Shown here: positions 34,005 to 42,576 of the stretch, piece after piece
Position numbering within the stretch: position 1 is the first letter of the stretch
How the letters are laid out: each line of letters opens with the position of its first letter
NCBI RefSeq assembly: GCF_036226925.1
Contig: NZ_CP109031.1
Coordinates: 5,208,001-5,272,000, forward strand
Source of the DNA: Streptomyces sp. NBC_00659
GTDB lineage: Bacteria > Actinomycetota > Actinomycetes > Streptomycetales > Streptomycetaceae
Length of the DNA stretch: 64,000 nt
Direction: 5' to 3'
Notes under the pieces: model-generated
What the model saw: only the letters and a program-made list of their open reading frames with translations
What the model was told of the DNA's origin: nothing
Database searches by the model: none
Made by a program: the position numbers and the translations under genes

Positions 34005-34858
34005 AGGCGAAGACCGCTCTGCCCGCCGTCGCGATGACGGCGGTGTCCATGGTCCTCACCCTGGCCGTGGTCGTCATATGGCTCGGTACCGCGATGCCGT
34101 GGCCGGTCGCCCTGGTCGTCGGTCTCGGGATCGACGGCGGATGGCTGGCCACCCTCGCCTACGAACGCCGCCTCGCTGCGCAGGGCGACCACAGCCGCAC
34201 GGTGACCGGCGTCGGCTGGTCCTTCGGCCTCATCGCGGCCGGCGTCCTGGTGGCGCACGCGCTCACCGCCGAGGAGTCCACCGGCGCGTGGCTGGCCGTG
34301 GCATGGCTGCCCATCGCGGCCAAAGCCCTCTGGCTGGTCCACGGGATGTGGGAGCGCACCGCACTCACCCCCAGGGCCCTGGACGCGATCCAGGGGATCC
34401 AGCAGGAAGCCCGTGACGAGGCGGCCGTGGCTCGTGCCCGGCTGCGGGCGGAAGCGGGCACCGAGGAGACCCGGTTGACGGCCGTGACGGAGGCCGGCGC
34501 CCGCGTCGCCCGCGTCCAGGCCAGGACCGCACAGGCCCTCTCCCGGGCCTGGTCGACGCTGGAATCGGCACGGAACGGTGAGGACACCGGTAGGGCGCTC
34601 ACCAGTGTGACGAACCGCGTCACACCCGACGTCACACCCCGCTGGGAACTCCCCGTCTGGGGACCCGCCGAACCCGTGGCACCCGCCCTGAACGCAGCAC
34701 CCGCGCTCACCGACACTGCCCTCGACGACCTGGTCGACGAGATCCGGCACAGCGAGGTTCCGGCCCTGTCCTACCGGGAGATGGCCCTGCGGTTCCGCGC
34801 GGCCGGCCACTCCGCCTCCGAGGTCCGCCTGAGGGCCGCGTGGAAGCGTGTCGCCTGA
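34001..34858 (+). CDS. DUF2637 membrane protein (conjugation/spread-type)
   Basis: 285 aa from the ATG at 34001. The first 125 residues hold three to four membrane helices (PAVAMTAVSMVLTLAVVVIWLG, WPVALVVGLGIDGGWLATLAY, WSFGLIAAGVLVAHALTA, WLAVAWLPIAAKALWLVHG), as in DUF2637 proteins. A cytoplasmic Ala/Arg-rich coiled coil and a Pro-rich linker follow. The C-terminal domain DLVDEIRHSEVPALSYREMALRFRAAGHSASEVRLR resembles a helix-turn-helix. Such genes accompany TraB-type transfer and may help plasmid spread in the mycelium; this is inferred from family context. Confidence 0.82.
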   Translation: MKAKTALPAVAMTAVSMVLTLAVVVIWLGTAMPWPVALVVGLGIDGGWLATLAYERRLAAQGDHSRTVTGVGWSFGLIAAGVLVAHALTAEESTGAWLAVAWLPIAAKALWLVHGMWERTALTPRALDAIQGIQQEARDEAAVARARLRAEAGTEETRLTAVTEAGARVARVQARTAQALSRAWSTLESARNGEDTGRALTSVTNRVTPDVTPRWELPVWGPAEPVAPALNAAPALTDTALDDLVDEIRHSEVPALSYREMALRFRAAGHSASEVRLRAAWKRVA

Positions 34859-35241
34859 TGTCCGCAGCCTGGGGTAAGTGCTTCGACCCGACCGGCACCC
34901 GCTACGGCATCCCCACCTACCCGTGGTGCCTGGCCCCGGACGGGCTCGCCACCCGCCGCCAGTTACGTGCCAAGGGGCTGCGTCCGGGCGGGCAGGACAT
35001 CGCGGCGCAGGTCATGCGCGTCAACCGGCGCGCGGGCGGGGTCCGGGTCTCCTACCTCTACCGCCTCGACCTCGCCAAGCCGGTACGGCCGATGACCTCG
35101 CGGAAGTGGGGCGCGCTCGCCCTGGCGATGCTCGCCCGCCGCACCTGCCCGAAGTGCCAGGTCATTTACGGCTACTGCATGCCTCGCTCGCTCGGCATGT
35201 GCGTGCTCTGCGCCTACCCCGACGACCAGCGCGCCGCCTAA
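34858..35241 (+). CDS. RRQRL-motif zinc-binding protein
   Basis: 127 aa from the ATG at 34858 (overlaps the previous stop, TGATG). It has TRRQLRAKGLRPGGQDIAAQ, the RRQ-x-L signature of this AICE family, and a C-terminal zinc knuckle made of RRTCPKCQVIYGYCMPRS and GMCVLCAYPD. It is probably a small DNA- or RNA-binding helper of replication or transfer. The function is not established. Confidence 0.82.
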   Translation: MSAAWGKCFDPTGTRYGIPTYPWCLAPDGLATRRQLRAKGLRPGGQDIAAQVMRVNRRAGGVRVSYLYRLDLAKPVRPMTSRKWGALALAMLARRTCPKCQVIYGYCMPRSLGMCVLCAYPDDQRAA

Positions 35242-35270
35242 ACACCCCGATCGCACCTTGGAGTTCCGCT

Positions 35271-35501
35271 GTGACCAGCATCAACGCTGCTCCGAGCACC
35301 ATCGACTACGCGTGGCACGCCTGGGTGACTGTCCCCGGCGAGGGCCGCGCGTTCGCCCACGGCACCGTCACCGTTCCCGTCTCCTTCTGCTGGGACCGCG
35401 TCACCTGCGAAGTCGCGGCCTGGCTCGGCTCGCAGGGCACGACCGGGCGGCTCGCTGACATCCACCTCATCCTCGCCCCGCACGCCGGAAGGACGGACTG
35501 A
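35271..35501 (+). CDS. Small hypothetical AICE protein, 76 aa
   Basis: From the GTG at 35271 with TTGGAG 6 nt upstream. It reads as a single small alpha/beta domain (DYAWHAWVTVPGEGRAFAHG, RVTCEVAAWLGSQG). No family recognised. It is co-directional with the element's spread genes and 2 bp from the next gene. Confidence 0.6.
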   Translation: MTSINAAPSTIDYAWHAWVTVPGEGRAFAHGTVTVPVSFCWDRVTCEVAAWLGSQGTTGRLADIHLILAPHAGRTD

Positions 35502-35503
35502 CC

Positions 35504-35821
35504 ATGTCCAAGCCCGACACCCGACGCCTGGACCGTGCGATCCGCCAGACGAACCGCAAGCTCGAAGCGGTCCGCCGCGGCGAGCAGTGGCCGCTGACCG
35601 GCTCGGAGCGGCGCCAGATGCTCGCCGCGCTCGCCGGCGGCTCGTACCGGGTCATGCGCGGCAAGAGCACCACCCGCGCCGACAACCGGGTCGACGCCAT
35701 CTCCACCTCCGCCGAGACCCGGCTGATCGCCGAGATGACCGCGTTGCAGATCGAGCGTCAGCGCATCGTCACCGAGACGGCCCGCGCCAAGGCCGCCAAG
35801 AAGTCCTCGGGCTGGTGGTGA
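35504..35821 (+). CDS. Small basic helical hypothetical protein, 105 aa
   Basis: From the ATG at 35504. Highly basic and helical (TRRLDRAIRQTNRKLEAVRRGEQW, MTALQIERQRIVTETARAKAAKK), so nucleic-acid binding or coiled-coil pairing is likely. It overlaps the next frame by 4 nt (GTGA). Family not recognised. Confidence 0.6.
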   Translation: MSKPDTRRLDRAIRQTNRKLEAVRRGEQWPLTGSERRQMLAALAGGSYRVMRGKSTTRADNRVDAISTSAETRLIAEMTALQIERQRIVTETARAKAAKKSSGWW

Positions 35822-36135
35822 GCGTGGCCCCGCCGGGCCCGCGTTGTCCCGCGGCTCACCCCGACGACCCCACACCCTGCACCGGGCCGGTCGCGGTGAC
35901 CGTGCTGGACGCCGAGGGCGCCGGGGCCGACGGGTGCGAGCACCACGGCGCCCGGCTCCTCGCCTCCCTCGACCGGGGCCGCGTCTACGCCCTGCCTGAC
36001 GCCCCGGACGGCGCCGCCATCCGCACCTTCACCGCCGCCGACGGCACCCGCCCGTTCTGCTGGCTCGACGGCCCCCGCATCGACCCGTCCCAGCTCAGCA
36101 ACGCCGAAACCCGCCGCGCCCGGCACCGCCGCTGA
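35818..36135 (+). CDS. Small Cys/His-containing hypothetical protein, 105 aa
   Basis: The GTG at 35818 overlaps the previous stop (GTGA); a GTG at 35824 is also possible. CPAAHPDDPTPC and CEHHGARLLASL give a likely metal site at the N-terminus. The centre (ALPDAPDGAAIRTF) and the basic tail are unremarkable. It sits just before the translocase gene. No known family. Confidence 0.55.
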   Translation: MSVAPPGPRCPAAHPDDPTPCTGPVAVTVLDAEGAGADGCEHHGARLLASLDRGRVYALPDAPDGAAIRTFTAADGTRPFCWLDGPRIDPSQLSNAETRRARHRR

Positions 36136-36227
36136 TCAGCGCAACCCCTGCCCGCGCCACCGCCGGGCGGGGCCGCTGTCCCCTCATCTTCCGCCCCGTT
36201 CTCGGGGTAGTCAGGAGCCTTACCGCC

Positions 36228-38354
36228 ATGGGCGACACCGTCGTTCACCTGCACAAGAACACCGAAACCCCGGCCGAACCGGCCCCGGAGCCGGCCGCCG
36301 TGACCACGTTGACCGTGGTCCCTGACCCGGCACCTGCCGCACCCGTTCCGCTGTGGGTCCGCTCCGGGCACGCCATACAGACCGCGGTCACGCACGAGAC
36401 GACCAGGACGACCGCCCGCGCGGTCGCCCGGCACACCCTGTACGTCGTCGGCGGGGCGAGGATCGCGGCGAAGCGGACGTGGGACGGCCGCACGGCATCC
36501 CGGTACGAGCGGATGTTCCGCGCGGCCGAAGCCGCCGGGAACCACGAGATGGCCGCCGAGTGGGAGGAGCGGGGGCAGCACTTCCGCGAGGCCCGCCACC
36601 GCCGCCGCATGGACCTGCTCCACTCGCCCCTCGACGCCGCCAAGGGCGTAGCGGTCGGCACCGGAATGGGTATCGGGTCACTGGTCGCCCTCGGCATCGT
36701 CATGGCGGTCGCGACGAAGGACGTCACGCACGTCGTCACGCCGTTGATGGCCACGGTCGACTTCATCAACCTGCTGATCACCATCGTTCAGGTGGTGTGG
36801 GGCCCGGCCCTCGCGATCGGCCCGTTCCTCGCTCTGCTCGCCTTATGGGCCATCGGCAGCAAGCAGCAGGCCGCACCGGCATGGGCCCTGCCCGACAACG
36901 CCTGCAGCAGTGAAGGCGAGCCCATCACCCCGTCGATCGTGGTCAAGGCCCTGCGCGACCTCGGAGTCCCCGCGCTCCGCAACGCCATCAAGGAGATGGG
37001 CGACGCCGGCGCGAGCATGCTGGGTCCGATCCGGATCGCCGGATGCGGCGTGGAAGTCGACGCGACCCTGCCCTCCGGGGTGTCGACGATCGAGGTGCAG
37101 AACCGGCGGCGCAAGCTCGCCGAGAACCTGACCCGGCACGAGCACGAGGTGTTCATCACCATCCCGACCGCCGCCCGCACCGTGCGGCTGTGGGTAGCGG
37201 ACTCGGGGGCGCTGGACGAGCCGATCGGGCCGTCCCCGCTCATGACGGACGAGACGATGACCGCCGACTACACCAAGGGCCGCGCTCCCTGGGGCCAGGA
37301 TCTGCGCGGCGACGCAGCGACGATCAGCCTGTACCAGCGCCACCTGTTGATCACGGGGTTGTCGAACCAGGGCAAGACCGCCGCGCTGCGTGCGCTCGCG
37401 CTGTGGCTCGCGCTGGACCGGTCGGTCGAGTTCTGGGTGGGTGACCTGAAGGGTGTGGGGGACTGGGCCATGTTCGACGGTCTCGCTTCCCGGTTCGTCC
37501 AGGGGCCGACCGACGACCACGTCATCGAGGTCACCGAGCTGGTCGAGGACGCGGTCGAGGAGATGAACCGCCGCATCCAGGCCCCGCCGGGCACCGTCTT
37601 CCCTCTGCTGGTCGTCATCGTGGACGAGGCGCAGGTCGCGTTTATGTGCCCGGCCAAGGACGAGGCCAAGCGCCCGTACGGCGGGGCGAAGGCCAACTCC
37701 CTTTACTTCATGGGCGTCCGCAAGATCCACAACCAGGGGCGGGCGGTCAACGTCCTGATGTGGCAGGGCACCCAGGACCCCACGGATCAGAACCTTCCCA
37801 AGCTGGTCCGCGAGGGCGCCCACACCCGCGCCTCCCTCGCGCTGGGCACCGAGTCACAGGCCCGGATGGCGCTGGGGGACAAGGCGGTCGACGGCGGCGC
37901 CGCCCCAAACCTGCTGCGCCCGGGGCTGGACCGGGGAACCCTGGTCGTCGCGTCCGACGGGATCGCCATTCCGGTCGGCCAAGCATCCATCACCGTGCGC
38001 ACGCACTACATCAGCACCGACGATGCCAAGGAGATCGCCGACCGCGCGAAGGCAATGCGGGACGGGGTCACCACCCTGCGCACCGTCGACCGCAGGGAGG
38101 TCCGCGACGCGCTCGCCGACGTCGCATCCGTCCTCGGGGACGCGAAGCGCTTGCACACCCAGGACATCGTCAAGCGGCTCAGCATCCTCGACGCGGACGC
38201 CTACGGCGACTGGTCGTTCATCGACCTCAAGCGCGTCCTGGAGGCCGCCGGGGTGGAGCCGTACAAGTCGCACGGCCGCATGGTCGTCCGTGCCGACGAC
38301 GTCACTCGCGCCCTTACCAACCGCGACAGCGACGGTTCCGCTTCCGTCTCCTGA
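36228..38354 (+). CDS. FtsK/SpoIIIE (TraB-type) DNA translocase
   Basis: 708 aa from the ATG at 36228 with CAGGAG upstream. It has a Pro-rich N-terminus, two membrane regions (GMGIGSLVALGIVMAVAT; ATVDFINLLITIVQVVWGPALAIGPFLALLALWAI), and an FtsK motor with Walker A GLSNQGKT (K383) and Walker B VVIVDEAQ (D466-E467). The C-terminal 80 residues form a small winged-helix-like domain (DIVKRLSILDADAYGDWSFIDLKRVLEAAG), where TraB proteins read the clt repeats. It should pump double-stranded DNA between hyphae. The repeat array directly downstream fits as its recognition site. Confidence 0.9.
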   Translation: MGDTVVHLHKNTETPAEPAPEPAAVTTLTVVPDPAPAAPVPLWVRSGHAIQTAVTHETTRTTARAVARHTLYVVGGARIAAKRTWDGRTASRYERMFRAAEAAGNHEMAAEWEERGQHFREARHRRRMDLLHSPLDAAKGVAVGTGMGIGSLVALGIVMAVATKDVTHVVTPLMATVDFINLLITIVQVVWGPALAIGPFLALLALWAIGSKQQAAPAWALPDNACSSEGEPITPSIVVKALRDLGVPALRNAIKEMGDAGASMLGPIRIAGCGVEVDATLPSGVSTIEVQNRRRKLAENLTRHEHEVFITIPTAARTVRLWVADSGALDEPIGPSPLMTDETMTADYTKGRAPWGQDLRGDAATISLYQRHLLITGLSNQGKTAALRALALWLALDRSVEFWVGDLKGVGDWAMFDGLASRFVQGPTDDHVIEVTELVEDAVEEMNRRIQAPPGTVFPLLVVIVDEAQVAFMCPAKDEAKRPYGGAKANSLYFMGVRKIHNQGRAVNVLMWQGTQDPTDQNLPKLVREGAHTRASLALGTESQARMALGDKAVDGGAAPNLLRPGLDRGTLVVASDGIAIPVGQASITVRTHYISTDDAKEIADRAKAMRDGVTTLRTVDRREVRDALADVASVLGDAKRLHTQDIVKRLSILDADAYGDWSFIDLKRVLEAAGVEPYKSHGRMVVRADDVTRALTNRDSDGSASVS

Positions 38355-38358
38355 CCCT

Positions 38359-38536
38359 GGGGAGGCGGACCCTCCCGGCGCGGGGAGGCGGGGAGAACTC
38401 CCCAACCGCCTCCCCGTGCAACCTCCCCCGCGTTGATCAGCGAAAACATTGTTTCGGGGAGGCGGGGAGGCCCAGCAGCTCACACCCCCGAAACCCCCTC
38501 CACAGTCCACCCCCAAGGGGGTGGCTCCGCCTCCCC
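38359..38536. repeat. Five GGGGAGGCGG repeats after the translocase gene (clt candidate)
   Basis: Exact copies on the + strand at 38359-38368, 38382-38391 and 38456-38465, and inverted at 38406-38415 and 38527-38536. In Streptomyces plasmids TraB recognises clusters of short repeats (clt) near its gene. The array fills the 207-bp gap before the next gene. Confidence 0.6.
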
Positions 38537-38561
38537 AACCGTGCACCGGAAGGGATTCCGC

Positions 38562-39032
38562 ATGTACCCCGAGCAGTCCGGATACCTGCCCGCAGAGCGG
38601 GCCGTGACCGTCCACCAGCCGCAGCCCCTCGCCCCCTATGACCCCGGTCCGTCGATCGCGTTGGACCCGTACGGCGAGCGTCAGCCGGTGGTGTGGGTGC
38701 CCGACGCCTACGGGCGCATGGTCCCCATGCCCAAGCACCTCGCCCCCGCCCCCGTCCTCGCCCCCGAGCCGCGCGACCTCACCCCGCTCCCGCTCCTGGA
38801 CCCCGTCGCCCAGCGCTTCATGGGCGCCGGACTCGGAGGCGGCGCCCTCGCCGCCGGCGTCGGCTACGGCGTGGGCGAGATCGTCAGCGCCGCCGCCGGA
38901 ATCAGCGGCGGAGCCCTCGTGTGGGTCGCCGTCATCGTCCTCGCCCTGCGCGCCCCCGCCATCACTGGCGGCAAGGGCAGCACGGTCAACATCCGCAAAG
39001 CCGTGATCAAACGGAACAAGTTCTACGGCTGA
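38562..39032 (+). CDS. Small membrane protein, Spd-like
   Basis: 156 aa from the ATG at 38562, ribosome site GGAAGGG. The N-terminal 85 residues are proline-rich and hydrophilic. Two hydrophobic stretches follow (GAGLGGGALAAGVGYGVGEIVSAAAG and GGALVWVAVIVLALRAP), then a basic tail. Its place after the translocase and its layout match the spread (spd) proteins of Streptomyces plasmids, though I see no specific signature. Confidence 0.65.
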   Translation: MYPEQSGYLPAERAVTVHQPQPLAPYDPGPSIALDPYGERQPVVWVPDAYGRMVPMPKHLAPAPVLAPEPRDLTPLPLLDPVAQRFMGAGLGGGALAAGVGYGVGEIVSAAAGISGGALVWVAVIVLALRAPAITGGKGSTVNIRKAVIKRNKFYG

Positions 39033-39047
39033 CAAGGAGCCGCACCC

Positions 39048-39311
39048 ATGCGACTGCGCATCGAACGAACCGACTGGCTGCGCCCCGGCCTGTACCTGAC
39101 CGACACCCCACGGCCGCACTGCCGTGACTGCGGCGGCCACGGGGTCCAGGAGCGGGACTACGGCGACGAGACGGGCGAGTACGTCGGCACCAACTGGGCC
39201 TACTACGCGTGCTGGAACGCCAACGGCCGCTGGCTGCTCCTGCCCATCCCGCGCAAGCCGCTGCCCCGCCCGGGTCCCGACCCGTGGGCCAGCAACGAAC
39301 CGCCCCTCTAG
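39048..39311 (+). CDS. Small zinc-ribbon-like protein, 87 aa
   Basis: From the ATG at 39048 with AAGGAG 9 nt upstream. One CRDCGG half-ribbon and a lone Cys (YYACWNANG) follow a basic start; the end is proline-rich. Likely a small nucleic-acid binder. A strong terminator follows at once, closing this gene group. Confidence 0.6.
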   Translation: MRLRIERTDWLRPGLYLTDTPRPHCRDCGGHGVQERDYGDETGEYVGTNWAYYACWNANGRWLLLPIPRKPLPRPGPDPWASNEPPL

Positions 39312-39318
39312 CCACGCC

Positions 39319-39358
39319 AAGGGCGGCCCCCACTCCGCCAAGAACCGGGGCCGCCCTT
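39319..39358 (+). terminator. 12-bp hairpin terminator
   Basis: AAGGGCGGCCCC (39319-39330) pairs perfectly with GGGGCCGCCCTT (39347-39358), 8 bp after the stop at 39311. Confidence 0.75.
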
Positions 39359-39397
39359 GCTCGCCAGCATCCGTCCAAGGAACTGGAGACATCCAGC

Positions 39398-40087
39398 ATG
39401 ACGCAACCTACCGACATCCGGCGAGTGCGCGGCTTACGGCCGCGACTGCTGGATCTGTTCTGCTGCCAGGGCGGCGCAGCCAAGGGCTACGACGACGCCG
39501 GGTTCGACGTGACCGGCGTCGACAAGGACCCCCAGCCCCGCTACCCGTACGCGTTCGTCCAGGCCGACGCCATCGCGTTCGTCCTCGCCCACGGCGGAGA
39601 GTTCGACTTCATCCACGCCTCGCCCCCGTGCCAGTTCGACAGTGACTGTCAGCGCATCCAGGGCAACCCCCATCCCGACCTGATCGCCCCGACCCGTGCC
39701 GCCCTCGAACTGACGGGACGGCCTTGGGTGATTGAGAACGTGGGCGGGGCGGTGCCCAAACTTCGTGCCCCGGTGATGCTGTGCGGGCCGATGTTCCACG
39801 TGGCTACCTACCGGCACCGGTTCTTGGAGCCCGGGGGAGGCTTCAGCCTCCCTCAGCCCTACCACCCGGCACACACCGTTCCGCAGGCCAAGATGGGCCG
39901 CCCCATCCCGCCGGGCCACTACGGCCAGTTCGTCGGGAACTTCTCCGGTGTCGACCACGCCCGCCGCGTCATGGGCGTGCCGTGGATGAACCGCGACGGC
40001 ATCCGCGAGTGCATCCCGCCCGCCTACGCCCGTTGGACTGGCACTCACGCCCGCTACAGCCTTCGTGCCAAGGCGGTGGCCGCATGA
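39398..40087 (+). CDS. Small DNA cytosine-methyltransferase-like protein
   Basis: 229 aa from the ATG at 39398. It has the motifs of 5-methylcytosine methylases: LLDLFCCQGGAAKGYDDAGF (motif I, AdoMet), GVDKDPQ (II), SPPCQ at 75-79 with catalytic C78 (IV) and VIENVGG with E113 (VI). It is much shorter than typical enzymes (over 300 aa) and lacks a clear target-recognition region and motifs IX-X. It may have loose specificity or be an AICE helper. It overlaps the primase gene by 4 nt (ATGA). The element's own 5mC-dependent nuclease makes its specificity interesting. Confidence 0.82.
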   Translation: MTQPTDIRRVRGLRPRLLDLFCCQGGAAKGYDDAGFDVTGVDKDPQPRYPYAFVQADAIAFVLAHGGEFDFIHASPPCQFDSDCQRIQGNPHPDLIAPTRAALELTGRPWVIENVGGAVPKLRAPVMLCGPMFHVATYRHRFLEPGGGFSLPQPYHPAHTVPQAKMGRPIPPGHYGQFVGNFSGVDHARRVMGVPWMNRDGIRECIPPAYARWTGTHARYSLRAKAVAA

Positions 40088-40923
40088 GCGAGCATCTGCG
40101 CACTGCCCTCCGGCTCGCGGCCGACGGCGTGCCCGCCCTGCCGCTGCGCCGGGGGAAGCTGCCGTTCGGGAACTGCCCAGCCTGCGCGCACAACGCGTGC
40201 GGTGGTCGGCCGAACATGAAGACTCCCGGACCCTGCGTCTGTCCGCAGCCGTGCCACGGCTGGGCCGCCGCGGCCACCGACCCGCGCGTCCTCAACTCCC
40301 TTGCGTGGGCTTCGGCGTGGCAGCATGCGGCGACGGTCGCCTACCACCCCGGCGGCGCCGGGGTGACCGTGGTCGACCTGGATGACCTCGCGGCCATCGC
40401 GTGGGCCCGTGAGACTCTGCCCGCCACCCGGACCGTGACCACCACCCGGGGTGAGCACTGGATCTACCGGGGCACCATGCAGTCCGCCAACGCCGTGCGG
40501 CCCGGAGTCGACATCAAGTCCCTTATGCAGTATGCCCGTTGGCTCGGACTCGGCACCGGCGTCACGGCTGCTCTCCCGGATGCTGCGCGCGCGTTGACAG
40601 TAAAGGAACCGTCCACGGCTGGCAGGGCACCACAGACGTTCTCAGTACCCCTGAGCGGCCAGCGGGGGGAGTGCCCGCACCGCACGCCGGCCTATCTGGC
40701 CCGTGGCATCGCCATGGCAGAACAGCGCATCACCGAAGCCCGCGGGGCGGTGCACGCCACCGTGTACCGGACGTTCCTCGCCGTGCTGTCCACGCACGGC
40801 CGGTGCGGCTGCCTCACCGAGGAGCACACCGCGCGGCTGTTCACCGCGGCGCAGGCCAAGGGCGAATCACCGAGGCACTGCACCGACGCGTGGACCAACG
40901 CCCTGACCACGTTGGGACTGTGA
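40084..40923 (+). CDS. Bifunctional DNA primase/polymerase (Prim-Pol)
   Basis: 279 aa from the ATG at 40084. It opens with LRTALRLAADGVPALPLRRGKLPFG, the usual Prim-Pol N-terminus. A cysteine cluster follows (NCPACAHNAC, PCVCPQPCHGW), then VTVVDLDD with the catalytic acidic residues, and TTTRGEHWIYRG. It makes primers and may extend them for the element's autonomous replication. It is translationally coupled to the methylase upstream and to the ATPase gene 2 bp downstream. Confidence 0.87.
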   Translation: MSEHLRTALRLAADGVPALPLRRGKLPFGNCPACAHNACGGRPNMKTPGPCVCPQPCHGWAAAATDPRVLNSLAWASAWQHAATVAYHPGGAGVTVVDLDDLAAIAWARETLPATRTVTTTRGEHWIYRGTMQSANAVRPGVDIKSLMQYARWLGLGTGVTAALPDAARALTVKEPSTAGRAPQTFSVPLSGQRGECPHRTPAYLARGIAMAEQRITEARGAVHATVYRTFLAVLSTHGRCGCLTEEHTARLFTAAQAKGESPRHCTDAWTNALTTLGL

Positions 40924-40925
40924 CC

Positions 40926-42398
40926 ATGTCCGACGACGAAAAGAACCCTGCCCGCGAGGTCATCACCGACTACGCACAGGCGCACTTCCGGTACTTCCGC
41001 ACCGCCGACGGGACCGTGTACGCGCAGAAGAACGGCCACCCCGTCGCCCGTCCGATCCGCTCCCAGGGCACCACGGGAAGCCACCGCCAGGAACTCATGG
41101 TCGGCCTGTTCAAGGACGGAATCGGCGTGTTCAACGGGACCGCCCTCAAGGAGGCGTTGGACTTGATCGAAGCGCTCGCGCTGTACGAGGACACGCACGC
41201 CGTGCACATCCGCGTGGCTCCCGGGTTCGACGGGGCGACGTGGCTGGACCTGGGCCGCAACGACGGGCAGTCCGTCCGCATCCACCCCACCGGATGGGAC
41301 ATCACCGTTCCCGACCCTCGGGAAGTGTGCTGGCGGCGGACTCAGCTCACCGGGGAACTGCCGCTGCCGGCCAAGGACACCGACGGCAAGGGCATCGACC
41401 TGCTGATGCGGCTCTGCAACTTTGCCAATGCGGAGACGGAATGCCTGGCCATCGCGTGGCTGATCGGTTGCCTCGGTCCGTCCGTGCCGGTACCTGCGCC
41501 GTTCCTCACCGGACCGCAGGGAGCGGGCAAGTCGACTGGTGGGCGGATGCTCGTGCGGATCGTCGAGGGTATGAGCGGTGACTTGCGCCGGGCCCCGAAG
41601 GACGAGGAGAACCTGATCGCGGCGGTGGCGGCGGGATGGGTCACCGCGCTGGACAACCTCTCCCACATGACGCCGGATCTGTCCGATGCGATGTGCTGCA
41701 TCGTCACGGGAGCCGAGAGCGTCAAGCGGGCCCTGTTCACCGACGGGGACGTCTTCCGTGCCCGCTACCGACGGCCGCTCCTGCTGACCGGTATCGACGT
41801 CGGCGTCATCCGGCCCGACCTCGCGGAACGGCTCTTGCCGCTGCGGTTGGAGCGGCCCCGTGTCCGGCGCACTGAGGCGGAGCTGTGGGCGGAGTACGCG
41901 GACGTGCTGCCCGTCGTCCTCGGCTCGCTCCTGGATCTCACGGTCAAGGTCCGCGCAGCCGAGGCGGAGACGCCCAGCGATCTGCGGATGGCGGACTTCG
42001 CGCACCTGTGTGCGCAGCTCGACGCGGCCACCGGCCTCGGAGCGCTCCCCGCCTACCGGGCCAGTCTGGACGACCTGAACGACGACGTTATTGAGGGCGA
42101 CTTGCTGGCGCAGACCGTCCTTCGGCACGCCGCGGACATCGAGCCGGGCGCGGCGCAGCAGATGACGTCCACGGAGTGGCTGCACTGCCTTAGTCGCCTC
42201 TACGGCGGCGAGGAACTGCGGCCCCTGCCCAAGGGGTGGCCGACCACCGGCAAAGTCCTCTCCGACCGGCTCAAGCGTCTCCAGCCGACGCTTGCCGCGC
42301 GGGGCGTCCTCATCGACTCGGGCCGCACCAGGGAGGGCCGCTACATCGAGGTGACTCGCTCGTCGGCTCCGCCCTCGCACGAGCAGCAGGCTTTCTGA
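40926..42398 (+). CDS. Replication ATPase/helicase of the AICE
   Basis: 490 aa from the ATG at 40926. The middle has a P-loop, FLTGPQGAGKST with K202, followed by DNLSHMTPDLSDAMCCIVTG (Walker B-like region with sensor) and RRPLLLTGIDVGVIRPDLAERLLPLRL, the pattern of DUF927/D5-type replication helicases. The C-terminal part looks like a winged helix (KVLSDRLKRLQPTLAARGVLIDSGRTREGRYIEV). With the Prim-Pol protein it forms the RepSA-equivalent module. A terminator follows at 42422. Confidence 0.85.
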   Translation: MSDDEKNPAREVITDYAQAHFRYFRTADGTVYAQKNGHPVARPIRSQGTTGSHRQELMVGLFKDGIGVFNGTALKEALDLIEALALYEDTHAVHIRVAPGFDGATWLDLGRNDGQSVRIHPTGWDITVPDPREVCWRRTQLTGELPLPAKDTDGKGIDLLMRLCNFANAETECLAIAWLIGCLGPSVPVPAPFLTGPQGAGKSTGGRMLVRIVEGMSGDLRRAPKDEENLIAAVAAGWVTALDNLSHMTPDLSDAMCCIVTGAESVKRALFTDGDVFRARYRRPLLLTGIDVGVIRPDLAERLLPLRLERPRVRRTEAELWAEYADVLPVVLGSLLDLTVKVRAAEAETPSDLRMADFAHLCAQLDAATGLGALPAYRASLDDLNDDVIEGDLLAQTVLRHAADIEPGAAQQMTSTEWLHCLSRLYGGEELRPLPKGWPTTGKVLSDRLKRLQPTLAARGVLIDSGRTREGRYIEVTRSSAPPSHEQQAF

Positions 42399-42421
42399 CC
42401 GGCACCGACCTCGAACGTACG

Positions 42422-42461
42422 AGCAAGAGGAGCACCATCGGCCCGGCGTGCTCCTCTTGCT
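42422..42461 (+). terminator. 14-bp perfect hairpin terminator after the replication gene
   Basis: AGCAAGAGGAGCAC (42422-42435) pairs with GTGCTCCTCTTGCT (42448-42461), 24 bp after the stop codon. Confidence 0.8.
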
Positions 42462-42576
42462 GTTCGGCGGCGGCGCCGCCCTGCGATGAACGCGCCGCGA
42501 AGCGGCTCCTTCTTCATGCTCTGAGCCGCACCGCACCACCACAGACATCTCCCTCTTTTTCCTAAGTAGGAAGCGC

